DNA of 64,000 bases from Polynucleobacter aenigmaticus (GTDB lineage Bacteria > Pseudomonadota > Gammaproteobacteria > Burkholderiales > Burkholderiaceae): positions 1 to 64,000 of the forward strand of contig NZ_NGUO01000001.1 in the NCBI RefSeq assembly GCF_002206635.1, in the 5' to 3' direction. This document shows, one piece after another, positions 1-7,903 of this stretch. The position numbers and the translations under genes were made by a program. Every line of letters begins with the position of its first letter. The first letter of the stretch is position 1. The notes under the pieces were generated by a model. That model had not been told where the DNA came from. It was given only the letters and a program-made list of their open reading frames with translations, and did no database searches.

Positions 1-471
1 ACCGATGTCACCGAGTTCAACATCAAGGGCGAGCGAGTGTACTTATCACCGATCTTAGATCTGTATAACCAAGAGATCATCTCCTATGAGCTTGCTGATC
101 GGCCGCAGATCAGCTCTGTAATGCAGATGCTAAAGAGCGCCTTCAAACGACTCAAGAATGAAGGCAGGCCAGTATTGCACTCCGACCAAGGCTGGCAATA
201 CCAAATGGGGCTGTATCAACAGGCCCTGCAAGAACAAGGCGTTACTCAAAGCATGTCTAGAAAAGGGAATTGCTTAGATAACGCCGTGATGGAGAACTGG
301 TTTGGGATTATGAAAACTGAGTTCTTCTACCAACAAAAGTTTGACGATGTTCAATCATTTAAAACCCAGCTAAAGGAATATATCCATTACTACAACCATG
401 ATCGAATCAAACAAAAACTAAAGGGATTGAGCCCGGTAAATTACCGAACTCAATCCCTCGTGCTAACCTAA
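1..471 (+). CDS. IS3-family transposase OrfB, C-terminal part
   Basis: Catalytic (rve/DDE integrase fold) domain of an OrfB transposase, open at the window edge, so only about the last 156 residues are seen. The first visible residues, TDVTEF, contain the first catalytic Asp; HSDQGWQY holds the second and ENWFGIMKTE the Glu. The C-terminus has the usual YIHYYNHDRI and L-SPVNYR motifs. In the intact element this protein would be made as an OrfAB fusion by programmed frameshifting, which cannot be checked here. A GTG at base 37 is in frame but is not a real start, because the domain continues upstream of it. No lesion is visible in the part present. Confidence 0.9.
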   Translation, partial: TDVTEFNIKGERVYLSPILDLYNQEIISYELADRPQISSVMQMLKSAFKRLKNEGRPVLHSDQGWQYQMGLYQQALQEQGVTQSMSRKGNCLDNAVMENWFGIMKTEFFYQQKFDDVQSFKTQLKEYIHYYNHDRIKQKLKGLSPVNYRTQSLVLT

Positions 472-502
472 CTAAACTGTCCAACTACTGGGGGTCAGTT
501 CA
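1..502 (+). mobile_element. IS3-family insertion sequence, 3' part
   Basis: Right-hand part of an IS3-type element that enters from beyond the window. It holds the end of an orfB transposase and finishes with a 26-bp terminal inverted repeat at 477-502, which read outward-in begins TGAACTGACCCCCAGTAG and has the TG...CA tips usual for this family. The matching left repeat, orfA and the target duplication are outside the window. The element ends only a few bases from a degenerate tRNA-Met remnant, so it appears to have inserted at the edge of the island. The family call is firm; the subgroup (IS150/IS407-like) is a guess. Confidence 0.85.
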
Positions 503-506
503 ACTC

Positions 507-556
507 GGTTGGTATTTTTTCTGGTCAGTCCGCCAAACCTTGAATCTGGGGCCTAA
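507..556 (-). other. Degenerate tRNA-Met 3' remnant C with half terminator
   Basis: Minus-strand remnant of the tRNA-Met gene found intact near 15.2 kb. Over 522-556 about 25 of 35 bases match the T-arm and acceptor portion of that gene. The preceding bases (GGTTGGTATTTTTT) match the right half of the terminator that follows the intact tRNA. It sits directly against the end of the insertion sequence. It is the weakest of the three remnants, but terminator half plus tRNA in the right order make chance unlikely. The rest of the gap from the insertion sequence to the transporter gene holds only the palindrome at 677; I see no gene in it. Confidence 0.55.
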
Positions 557-676
557 AAGGCGGGAGTACTTGATCTACTAGTTTTATGGGCGCCTATTTC
601 TTAAGCGGCCACACTGCACGAATCGAATTGATCGCATCTCGTCCCTGCATTTGGCCAATAGAATACCGATTATCCC

Positions 677-697
677 AGCGTTACTTTAAGTAACGCT
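677..697. repeat. 21-bp perfect palindrome, copy 1
   Basis: Arms AGCGTTACTT and AAGTAACGCT around a single central T, with perfect complementarity. An identical 21-bp copy lies at 15112-15132 at the other end of the accessory region, and degenerate copies lie near 5540 and 14604. There is no T-run, so it does not look like an intrinsic terminator. It could be a protein-binding site or part of an integration site; the sequence alone does not decide. Confidence 0.75.
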
Positions 698-763
698 GAT
701 GGTGACGGGCCACTAATGAAATAAAGTAGGCCGTCGAAGATAGTTGAAATTACAAACTAACTT

Positions 764-2401
764 TTATACAAATAACTGCAATGCACTTTGGAACGTTTTG
801 TAGGCCCCCCAAGCTAGAGGGATTCCAACCGCCATCCAAGCTAAGATAATTGTGGCGATAGAGGTGTGCTCATGACTACCTGATTCCTTAATAACAGAAT
901 CAAGAACCTTTTCATGGGCCAGCCTCTTCTCTTCAGCCAATTCAGCATCAGTCATAAACCACTGATCGGCTACTGGACGAATCATCAAGTTACAGATCAA
1001 TCCAACCAACAACATTCCTGTCAGGATATACATTGTTTGGTTATATACCTGAGCTCTTGGTAAGCCTATGCTTAATTGATAATCGCGCATGTAGTTCACC
1101 ACTACTGGCCCTAGAATACCTGCCGTAGCCCATGCAGTTAATAAGCGGCCATGAATTGCACCAACCATTTGTGAGCCAAATAAATCGGCAAGATAAGCTG
1201 GAACAGTAGCAAAGCCACCACCATATATACTCAAAATGATGCAGAAAGCACCCACGAATAAAGCGAGGCTGCCTGACTGTGCACTACTTGGAACGCTGCA
1301 GTACATTAAGCCGCCAAGCACAAAGAGCAATGCATAAGTCAGCTTACGCCCTAGTACGTCTGACAAACTTGCCCAGAAAAAACGACCGCCAATATTAAAT
1401 AGGCTTAGTAGCGCAGTGAAACCTGCAGCTACGCCAGCAATAGCAGTGAGTTGCGCCTTATCTAATTCGGTAAAGGTTTTTTGAACGCCAATCAAGCTGC
1501 CGGCAAACACTTCTTGCAGCATTGGTGATGCCATGCCAATCAAGCCAATACCAGCAGACACGTTCATACATAGAACCATCCATACCAACCAGAACTGTGG
1601 AATGCCCCAAACTTTTTTCACATTAACGCTGCGCTTAGTAATCATGGCATTGTTGGTTTGTGCTACTGGTGGCGTCCAGCCAGGAGGTATCCAGTCACTC
1701 GCTGGGATTCGATAGCCAAATGCACCGGCCATCATGTATACAAAATAACCGAGGGCCATCACCACGAAGGTCTGCGCAACACCCACGCTAGTTGGAGTAG
1801 CAAAATACTTCATGAGGTTTGCGGCTAATGGTGAGCCAATCATCGCGCCACCACCAAACCCCATGATGGCCATACCGGTTGCCATACCTCGGCGATCAGG
1901 GAACCACTTAATGAGAGTGGAAACTGGAGAGATATAACCAAGACCCAAGCCAATCCCACCGATAACACCAGCCCCTAAAATCATCATCCAAAACTGGTGA
2001 AGGTGAATACCTAAGGCCGAGAACAGCATGCCGCCACACCAACAAATTGCAGAAACAGCACCTGCCTTACGAGGACCAGCACGCTCTAACCAACCACCCC
2101 ACATTGCAGCAGCGCCGCCGAGAAAAACGAAGAATAATATATACATCCACCCTAAAGTGGATATTTCCCAGTCACAAGACCTTGTAAATAGTTGAGTAAT
2201 AAAACCTGCATTAGGGGCGCATTTTATTGCTTCAGTTAAGCCTTTAGATACACCTAAAGCTTTAGATAGTGGCAACCAGAAAACAGAGAAACCATAAGCC
2301 ATGCCAATGCATAAGTGAATTGCAAGTGCTGCTGGTGGCACAAGCCAGCGATTAAAGCCTGGGCCGGCAATTGTTCTTTCTTTTTCCAATAAATGAAACA
2401 C
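764..2401 (-). CDS. OFA-family MFS transporter (oxalate/formate antiporter type)
   Basis: Inner-membrane carrier of the major facilitator superfamily, 545 residues, with about twelve hydrophobic segments. Features placing it in the OFA group are the opening PPAALAIHLCIGMAYGFSVF, the long periplasmic stretch between segments 1 and 2, the W-PPGW-PP motif before the central loop, and the GRFFWASLSDVLGRK loop between segments 8 and 9. Family members move small mono- or dicarboxylates (oxalate, formate, lactate), but the substrate here cannot be read from sequence. It starts 100 bp from a divergent universal-stress-protein gene across an AT-rich spacer and may share control with it. It lies in the accessory region between tRNA remnants C and B. 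Confidence 0.85.
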   Translation of the reverse strand: MFHLLEKERTIAGPGFNRWLVPPAALAIHLCIGMAYGFSVFWLPLSKALGVSKGLTEAIKCAPNAGFITQLFTRSCDWEISTLGWMYILFFVFLGGAAAMWGGWLERAGPRKAGAVSAICWCGGMLFSALGIHLHQFWMMILGAGVIGGIGLGLGYISPVSTLIKWFPDRRGMATGMAIMGFGGGAMIGSPLAANLMKYFATPTSVGVAQTFVVMALGYFVYMMAGAFGYRIPASDWIPPGWTPPVAQTNNAMITKRSVNVKKVWGIPQFWLVWMVLCMNVSAGIGLIGMASPMLQEVFAGSLIGVQKTFTELDKAQLTAIAGVAAGFTALLSLFNIGGRFFWASLSDVLGRKLTYALLFVLGGLMYCSVPSSAQSGSLALFVGAFCIILSIYGGGFATVPAYLADLFGSQMVGAIHGRLLTAWATAGILGPVVVNYMRDYQLSIGLPRAQVYNQTMYILTGMLLVGLICNLMIRPVADQWFMTDAELAEEKRLAHEKVLDSVIKESGSHEHTSIATIILAWMAVGIPLAWGAYKTFQSALQLFV

Positions 2402-2439
2402 GCTAGCACCCCTGAAATTAAAAATATACTGATAATGGC

Positions 2440-2468
2440 TTGTAAGTCTAGACCAATATAATTATATT
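2440..2468 (+). promoter_or_regulatory. Putative sigma-70 promoter of the stress protein gene
   Basis: TTGTAA (2440-2445), a 17-bp spacer and TATATT (2463-2468) form a plausible sigma-70 promoter about 35 bases ahead of the ATG. A ribosome site AGAGGA follows at 2492-2497. The spacer to the divergent transporter gene is very AT-rich, so other -10-like hexamers overlap (TATAAT at 2457). Prediction by eye only. Confidence 0.45.
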
Positions 2469-2501
2469 TAATATATAGTTTTTATATTAAAAGAGGATCC
2501 C

Positions 2502-2927
2502 ATGAAAATACTATTACCAATCGATGGCTCTAAATCATCTCTTAATGCAGCGAAGTATGTGGCCAAGTTGGCTAAAAATTCTCGCAACCCAACTACCGTT
2601 ACTTTAGTTAGCGTTCATGACGATGCGGGACTTGGGCATGTCAAGCAATTCGTTGCTAAAAGCGTTATTGATGATTACTTACGAGAAGTAAGCGAGAAAG
2701 AGTTGAAAGCCGCACAAAAAGTGTTAGATACGGCTTGCGTTAAACACAATATGGCCATCCTGCGCGGGCATGTTGCTGAGGAAATCATGGCTTTAGCCAA
2801 TAAAGATAAGGTTGACTTGATCGTTATGGGCGTAAAGGGGCGAGGTGGCATCTTGGATATTTTGATTGGGTCAGTTGCACAGCGAGTATCAAGCTTGGCG
2901 AAACAACCTGTTTTGTTAGTGAAGTAA
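2502..2927 (+). CDS. Universal stress protein, UspA family
   Basis: Single-domain cytoplasmic Usp of 141 residues with the family's alpha/beta Rossmann-like fold. The ATP-binding signature G-2X-G-9X-G-S is complete: G110, G113, G123, S124 within VMGVKGRGG and IGSVAQRV, so it should belong to the nucleotide-binding subgroup. The start Met-Lys-Ile-Leu-Leu-Pro-Ile-Asp-Gly is the standard opening, and a ribosome site AGAGGA lies five bases before it. The P-type ATPase follows 43 bp downstream on the same strand, suggesting co-transcription. Usps often accompany transporters in stress or energy-limitation modules, but no partner is proven. Role inferred: stress or energy-state adaptation. Confidence 0.92.
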   Translation: MKILLPIDGSKSSLNAAKYVAKLAKNSRNPTTVTLVSVHDDAGLGHVKQFVAKSVIDDYLREVSEKELKAAQKVLDTACVKHNMAILRGHVAEEIMALANKDKVDLIVMGVKGRGGILDILIGSVAQRVSSLAKQPVLLVK

Positions 2928-2970
2928 TCTCCCTAGATGGTCGCTGATCACGGCTATTTAAATTTTTCTC

Positions 2971-5487
2971 TTGCATAGCAAGGCAGTCATACGAATGCTA
3001 TCAACCCCGCAGGGTCTTACGAAATCTCAAGTTAATCTGCTTCAAGTACAGCATGGATTTAATGAGCTTTTAGTCGCAGATAAAAAAACCGTTTTCAAGC
3101 TTCTTTTCCGTATTTTGTCTGAACCCACATTTGCCCTTCTATTGATGGCTGGGACACTTTATTTGGTAATCGGGAAAATAGATGACACGTTGATTCTGTT
3201 TGTATTCATTTTTATTTCGGTTGGCATCACATTCTTCCAAGAGCGAAAAAGTGAAAAAGCGATTGGCGCCCTTAAAGCGTTATCAAGCCCAAGAGCGATT
3301 GTCGTTAGGGATGGCATTACCCAAAGAATTGCCAGCAGAGATATTGTCGTTGGAGACATTCTCATTCTTGAAGAAGGCGACAGAATTCCTGCGGATGCCT
3401 TATTGCTTGAATCCCATGACCTACTTGTCGATGAATCATTATTAACTGGCGAGTCTGAACCAGTTAAAAAGGATGAAGCTAATCATGTTCACGCTGGATG
3501 CATGGTTGTTCGCGGTGGAAGCATAGCCCAAGTCACCGCAATAGGCATGCAAACCGAACTAGGCAAGATCGGTGACAGTCTTAAACAAATTATTAATGTA
3601 AATAGCCCACTGCAAGATGATATTAAGATCTTGATTAAAAGATTTATGATTTTTGGAGTCGCGCTCTCCATCATTGTTTTAATCATCTATGGATTAATAC
3701 ATGACAACTGGCTTGAAGGTGCGCTAACTGCTATTAGCTTAACAATGGCGTTACTGCCTGAAGAATTCACAGTAATTCTGACGGTATTTATGGCGCTTGG
3801 GGTTTGGAGAATATCCCGCCAAAAAGTGCTTACGAGGTATGCGCCCGTCATTGAAACGCTAGGGAGTATCACTGCCCTATGTGTTGATAAGACTGGCACC
3901 CTCACGCTCAATACGATGTCTCTTGAGGCGCTTGCCACGCCCGAGGGCATATTGATACTGCGCCAGAAAGATAGCCTTATAAATCTAGCGCAAAGAGAGC
4001 TTTTAAGTTATTGCATACTTGCAAGCGCGGTAAAACCTTTTGATCCTATGGAGAAAGCATTTCATGAGAAAAGCTATCTCGTTCCTGAATATCAAAATTT
4101 ATACGGCGATTATGAATTAGTTCATGAATATGGATTATCAGCTGAACTTCCGGCCATGACCCATCTTTGGCGGACACAAAACTCAAATGAATGCATAGTT
4201 GCAATTAAGGGTGCTCCAGAGGTAGTTCTAAAGCGATGCAACTTAACGCAAACTCAGAAAGCAGTAATTGAGAGGCAAATAGAAGATCTTGCATCCCAAG
4301 GCTTACGTTTACTCGGCATTGCAAAATCCCAATACATAAAGCACCTCTCAGCTTGGCCAGATACTTTAGAGTCTTTTGAATTTACTTGGCTCGGTCTTGT
4401 GGGTCTGAAGGATCCAATACGGGAAGAGGTACCAGCATCTATTCAGAAATGTCATAAGGCTGGTATTCGCGTCATTATGATTACCGGGGATCACACCATT
4501 ACAGCACAAGCGATTGCAAAACAGGCTGGGATTGATAGCTCTAAGGTTCTATCAGGTAGCGATATCGATCATTTAAGTGATCTTGAACTCCGCGAAGTAG
4601 TAAAGAAGATCTCTGTATATGTACGAATTAAGCCCACTGCAAAATTGAGGCTCGTACAGGCATTACAGGCCAATAATGAAGTTGTCGCTATGACGGGTGA
4701 CGGAGTAAACGATGCGCCAGCCCTAAAGGCTGCTCATGTTGGAATTGCTATGGGGCAACGAGGTACAGATGTGGCTAGAGAGGCCGCATCACTTGTGCTA
4801 TTAAATGATGATTTTTCATCCATAGTCAATACCATTCAACAGGGAAGACAAATCTACGACAACTTGCATAAGGCCATTATTTATGTAGTTGCTATTCATA
4901 TACCCATGGCTGGAGCCGTCTTTATCCCGATTATTTTTGGAATACCTCCAATCTTAGACCCAATACATATTGTTTTTTTACAAATGGTAATCGATCCAGC
5001 TTGTGCGATTGTTTTTGAAATGGAAGCTCCTGAGAGCAATGTGATGCTAAAGCCACCCAGAAGCATCAATCAAAAACTCTTCAGCATAAAAAATATTTCA
5101 ATGGCTTTATTCCAAGGAGCGGGATTAACCTTCATTGTTATTGGTATTTATCTCACACTCTTGCATATGAATTACTCCCATGCAGTTAGCACCACTCTAT
5201 CATTTGGCTGTCTAGTACTTGGTAATATCTCATTAATTATTGTTAGTAGATCTAAGAATGATCACTTCTTCAAAATTTTACAAAAAACTAATCCATCACA
5301 AAAATGGATTATCGGTATTGGGATTATCTCGTTTGGATTTCTAGTTACAATTCCATTTCTTCGTGAGCGGTTTCAATTCGCCGAGCCTTCACTTGAGGGC
5401 GCCCTAGTAATTTTCGCTTCTGGATTTGTAGGATTGGTTTGGTACGAGTTGGTTAAATTAACCTACAGAAGAAAATGGCTTGGGTAG
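2971..5487 (+). CDS. P-type cation-transporting ATPase (P2-like)
   Basis: Membrane cation pump of 838 residues with all P-type signatures in order: cation-ATPase N-terminal region, actuator TGES at 159-162, PEEF in the fourth transmembrane helix at 263-266, phosphorylation site DKTGTLT with Asp306, and the hinge GDGVNDAP near 577. The CPC/SPC metal motif and heavy-metal-binding N-domains are absent, so it is not a copper or cadmium pump. The P2-like layout suggests Ca2+, Na+/K+ or H+, but PEEF differs from the PEGLP/PEALP of typical calcium pumps and the ion is open. The start is TTG: an in-frame stop lies just upstream, and the residues it adds (HSKAV---LST) match the family N-terminus better than the ATG eight codons later. 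Confidence 0.88.
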   Translation: MHSKAVIRMLSTPQGLTKSQVNLLQVQHGFNELLVADKKTVFKLLFRILSEPTFALLLMAGTLYLVIGKIDDTLILFVFIFISVGITFFQERKSEKAIGALKALSSPRAIVVRDGITQRIASRDIVVGDILILEEGDRIPADALLLESHDLLVDESLLTGESEPVKKDEANHVHAGCMVVRGGSIAQVTAIGMQTELGKIGDSLKQIINVNSPLQDDIKILIKRFMIFGVALSIIVLIIYGLIHDNWLEGALTAISLTMALLPEEFTVILTVFMALGVWRISRQKVLTRYAPVIETLGSITALCVDKTGTLTLNTMSLEALATPEGILILRQKDSLINLAQRELLSYCILASAVKPFDPMEKAFHEKSYLVPEYQNLYGDYELVHEYGLSAELPAMTHLWRTQNSNECIVAIKGAPEVVLKRCNLTQTQKAVIERQIEDLASQGLRLLGIAKSQYIKHLSAWPDTLESFEFTWLGLVGLKDPIREEVPASIQKCHKAGIRVIMITGDHTITAQAIAKQAGIDSSKVLSGSDIDHLSDLELREVVKKISVYVRIKPTAKLRLVQALQANNEVVAMTGDGVNDAPALKAAHVGIAMGQRGTDVAREAASLVLLNDDFSSIVNTIQQGRQIYDNLHKAIIYVVAIHIPMAGAVFIPIIFGIPPILDPIHIVFLQMVIDPACAIVFEMEAPESNVMLKPPRSINQKLFSIKNISMALFQGAGLTFIVIGIYLTLLHMNYSHAVSTTLSFGCLVLGNISLIIVSRSKNDHFFKILQKTNPSQKWIIGIGIISFGFLVTIPFLRERFQFAEPSLEGALVIFASGFVGLVWYELVKLTYRRKWLG

Positions 5488-5530
5488 AAATAAATACCCA
5501 ATAACTTTTTCTGTCCAAAAGCAAACCTCT

Positions 5531-5645
5531 CACCGTCATTTAAAGTAACCCCCAAAATACAACACCCCCACCATTTGCAACGAGGGTTTACTTTTCTGGT
5601 GGACGCACCAGGACTTTAACCCGGGGCCAAAGAATTATTAGAGCA
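5531..5645 (-). other. Degenerate tRNA-Met 3' remnant B with palindrome and terminator traces
   Basis: Over 5597-5641, 38 of 45 bases match the CCA end, acceptor, T-arm and anticodon-side stretch of the intact tRNA-Met near 15.2 kb, in the same orientation. The similarity continues outward: bases 5531-5596 resemble, in order, the palindrome and terminator that flank the intact gene (CGTCATTTAAAGTAACCCCC against the palindrome's right part). The 5' half of the tRNA and its anticodon stem partner are missing, so it cannot fold into a tRNA. Best read as an old attachment-site duplication. The rest of the 312-bp gap between the ATPase and the hydrolase holds only the terminator at 5770. Confidence 0.8.
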
Positions 5646-5769
5646 GGAGATCAGGATAGAGCTTCATAAACAGGAGATTTGCAGGCAGTCAAAGCAGTGT
5701 GTAGTGTTATATGAAGGGCATTACATCAATAATATGCAAAGCCTATGCCCGTTATTAATCACCAAAGAA

Positions 5770-5789
5770 AAACCACCCGAAGGTGGTTT
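5770..5789 (-). terminator. Intrinsic terminator of the choloylglycine-hydrolase gene
   Basis: Eight-base stem AAACCACC/GGTGGTTT with a TTCG tetraloop on the minus strand, followed by a T-rich run. It sits about ten bases after the stop codon of the hydrolase gene. Confidence 0.85.
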
Positions 5790-5799
5790 CTGAAAAATC

Positions 5800-6921
5800 T
5801 TATTTCAAGAGTTCCGCTGTTAAGTCATTTTGTGGGTATGGCAATTTATCAATCTGCCAAGTCTTTGACTTTCCAGATTTAAACACCTGATTAAGATCAA
5901 TTTCTATGAAGTTTGTGCGATTTGCATAGTTTGCAATTTTCATTCGGTTATTTTTTAAGTCCTTCAAATTAACCCACTGTGTGTAATCAGAAAAAACTTG
6001 TTTGCCATCTGTAGACCGAGCAACACCCACTGGAATATCAACGTTATTTAAAAGATGTCCGGCTAACTGAAAGGCGTCAATACTATTATTGGGCTTATAT
6101 GCAAATTGCTTGAGATAAGCCTGCCTTACAAATCGCGAGGGTGGCGTGTAATCTGCAGGCATTCCAACTAAGCCGCCTCCTTGGCCTAACTCAGTAACGT
6201 TTGTTCCATTGATGGTGACCGATGACGTTGCGGTAGATGTAAGTGATAGATAGTTTCTGACATTATTAATATGCCAGTCATAGGTTGGTGAGTTAGTCAA
6301 CACGCCGGCCACATTGTCATGAATCATCATTTGACCCTTAACAAATTCCACAACAATACTGTCACCACTGCGATCTGTTAACACGTAATGTATCCAGGGT
6401 GGAGTTGGGATGCCCTTAACTTCACTTGGGTCGTACCATACTTTATATTTTGGAATTTCAGCTCGCGCCTCTTTTACCGACCCAAACATTCCTAAAATAA
6501 AACCTCCAAAATTGATTACTGAGACGTATTTCTTATCTTGTGGAGTTACAGTTTGATATTCAGTAAAACCTGGTAAGAAATTGCCACTTATGGCAAGCCC
6601 CAGCTCATTTTGCCCCTCCAGATATGCTGGAGATCCCTGCAAAACTCCTGGCGCTATAGCAGCAAATGCATACTTGCTAGATAAATTTGTTGCAGGCAGC
6701 TTCATTGAAGCTGGTGCAGTCATTGATATGGTTGATCCCTTAGGATTTGCAACTAGCTCCCACTTCATATCAAAAGCCCACTCCATCGTCCTGCCGGCAA
6801 CAACAGAACCATCCTTTGCTACTACATTAACAGCAGTGCATGCGTCACTCACTAGCGGGCTAAGGGCTAGAGTCGCTGATACTGATGCTGAAATTATTTT
6901 TTTGATCATTTCCCGTTTCAT
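5800..6921 (-). CDS. Secreted choloylglycine-hydrolase-family amidase
   Basis: N-terminal-nucleophile hydrolase of the penicillin V acylase/bile salt hydrolase family (linear amide C-N hydrolases), 373 residues. A signal peptide (residues 1-27, ending VSDA) precedes Cys28, so signal cleavage itself would expose the catalytic Cys, and the enzyme should act in the periplasm. Arg44 lies at the spacing of the family's Arg18; Glu47 replaces the usual Asp. TNSP-YDW supplies the oxyanion Asn, and SRFVRQ a later Arg. The ATG at 6921 is chosen over an upstream TTG because AAGGA lies six bases before it. Gram-negative relatives hydrolyse penicillin V and N-acyl homoserine lactones; a bile-salt role is unlikely in fresh water. 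It follows blh by 120 bp and has its own terminator. Confidence 0.85.
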   Translation of the reverse strand: MKREMIKKIISASVSATLALSPLVSDACTAVNVVAKDGSVVAGRTMEWAFDMKWELVANPKGSTISMTAPASMKLPATNLSSKYAFAAIAPGVLQGSPAYLEGQNELGLAISGNFLPGFTEYQTVTPQDKKYVSVINFGGFILGMFGSVKEARAEIPKYKVWYDPSEVKGIPTPPWIHYVLTDRSGDSIVVEFVKGQMMIHDNVAGVLTNSPTYDWHINNVRNYLSLTSTATSSVTINGTNVTELGQGGGLVGMPADYTPPSRFVRQAYLKQFAYKPNNSIDAFQLAGHLLNNVDIPVGVARSTDGKQVFSDYTQWVNLKDLKNNRMKIANYANRTNFIEIDLNQVFKSGKSKTWQIDKLPYPQNDLTAELLK

Positions 6922-7042
6922 TAGCAATCCTTAAATGTAGGTGGAATAGTGCCGTAAAAAATCATAACATTTATGACTATTTGAGGCTATTAAATACTCG
7001 GGAGGGTCTTTGATGCCTCAAGTAATCCATCAAATAACTCAC

Positions 7043-7903
7043 TTATAAGCGATAAGAAACCCGATCAATGAGAAGCATATGGGGCACCGTTAAGGCTGCT
7101 AAACCGACAAATATAAATCTCAGCAATTTTTCATAATTAGGTAAATCAGGCAAATAATGCCAGCCCAATACTGCCATGAAAAGAACGCCCAACATCGGCG
7201 CCATGGAAATAAAACTCAAGCGCATGAATGTGGCGTCTGCATAGTCTTTAGTCCGTAAAATATGCCTCACACTATGCATGCCACAAAAATAGACTGTAAA
7301 TGCAATCAATGGAGGCGCAAAAGTTGATAAAAGACTGACTGCCAGAATCTCCAAGCCAACAACCCAATCCCTTACAAGCCCAAGATAGATGCTGATAAGA
7401 CTGCCTATTAGCCAAGGCCAAGCTAACAAATGTAAAAAGTTTGTAATCTGTAAACCAGTATTTGAATCAAGAATTGCAGAGAAAAGATCTTGCATCTCAT
7501 TAAAGTGAAAGATTGTGGGCAGAGCAATTATTGAGCCGCCATATATAAGCCTAGTGATTTTAGATATTTTTCCACTCAAATCTCTAGAAAAATGCATCAT
7601 GGAGCAGACTAAAAAACTAGCCATAAAAAACAATGGCAACTGCCACCATACCAAAACGACTATTACTGACAAGGTGATATAAATAAAGATGAACTTTGAC
7701 CAATCTTTCAAGCCTTTTAAGAAGTACAGTTTTTGAGCAAACACTGGATCTAGTGCTCCGTGAGGGACTCCCAGGAAGAAAATCAAGGCGGCCAAAATAT
7801 ATAACAAAGAAGTGGGGGTTTGTTGGGGCAGAAATACCGAAATTAAGGCAATAAAAATAGTTATCAAACTAAAAACGAGGCCCTGTATCTGAATTTTATT
7901 CAT
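7043..7903 (-). CDS. blh: Beta-carotene 15,15'-dioxygenase (Brp/Blh family)
   Basis: Integral-membrane, iron-dependent oxygenase of 286 residues that splits beta-carotene into two all-trans retinal molecules, the chromophore of the rhodopsin encoded upstream. Family marks are FLGVPHGALDPVF near residue 45 and GMHSVRHILRTKDY near 210, which carry the His residues expected to bind iron; the rest is about eight hydrophobic helices. Its ATG overlaps the crtY stop by four bases, pointing to translational coupling. It is the last gene of the rhodopsin-carotenoid cluster. The identity is supported both by motifs and by placement after crtY; the bacteriorhodopsin-related protein Brp is the only alternative name. 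Confidence 0.93.
   Translation of the reverse strand: MNKIQIQGLVFSLITIFIALISVFLPQQTPTSLLYILAALIFFLGVPHGALDPVFAQKLYFLKGLKDWSKFIFIYITLSVIVVLVWWQLPLFFMASFLVCSMMHFSRDLSGKISKITRLIYGGSIIALPTIFHFNEMQDLFSAILDSNTGLQITNFLHLLAWPWLIGSLISIYLGLVRDWVVGLEILAVSLLSTFAPPLIAFTVYFCGMHSVRHILRTKDYADATFMRLSFISMAPMLGVLFMAVLGWHYLPDLPNYEKLLRFIFVGLAALTVPHMLLIDRVSYRL

Noticed and set aside
2971-5487. P-type pump as a copper or cadmium exporter
   Set aside because: No CPC/SPC motif in the membrane helix and no N-terminal metal-binding domain; the motif there is PEEF.
5597-5641. Second functional tRNA gene
   Set aside because: Only the 3' half is present and seven mismatches disrupt stems; it cannot fold. The same applies to the copies near 540 and 14380.
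6981-7021. TTGAGGC/GCCTCAA inverted repeat between blh and the hydrolase as a terminator
   Set aside because: Only seven paired bases, a 27-base loop and no T-run.
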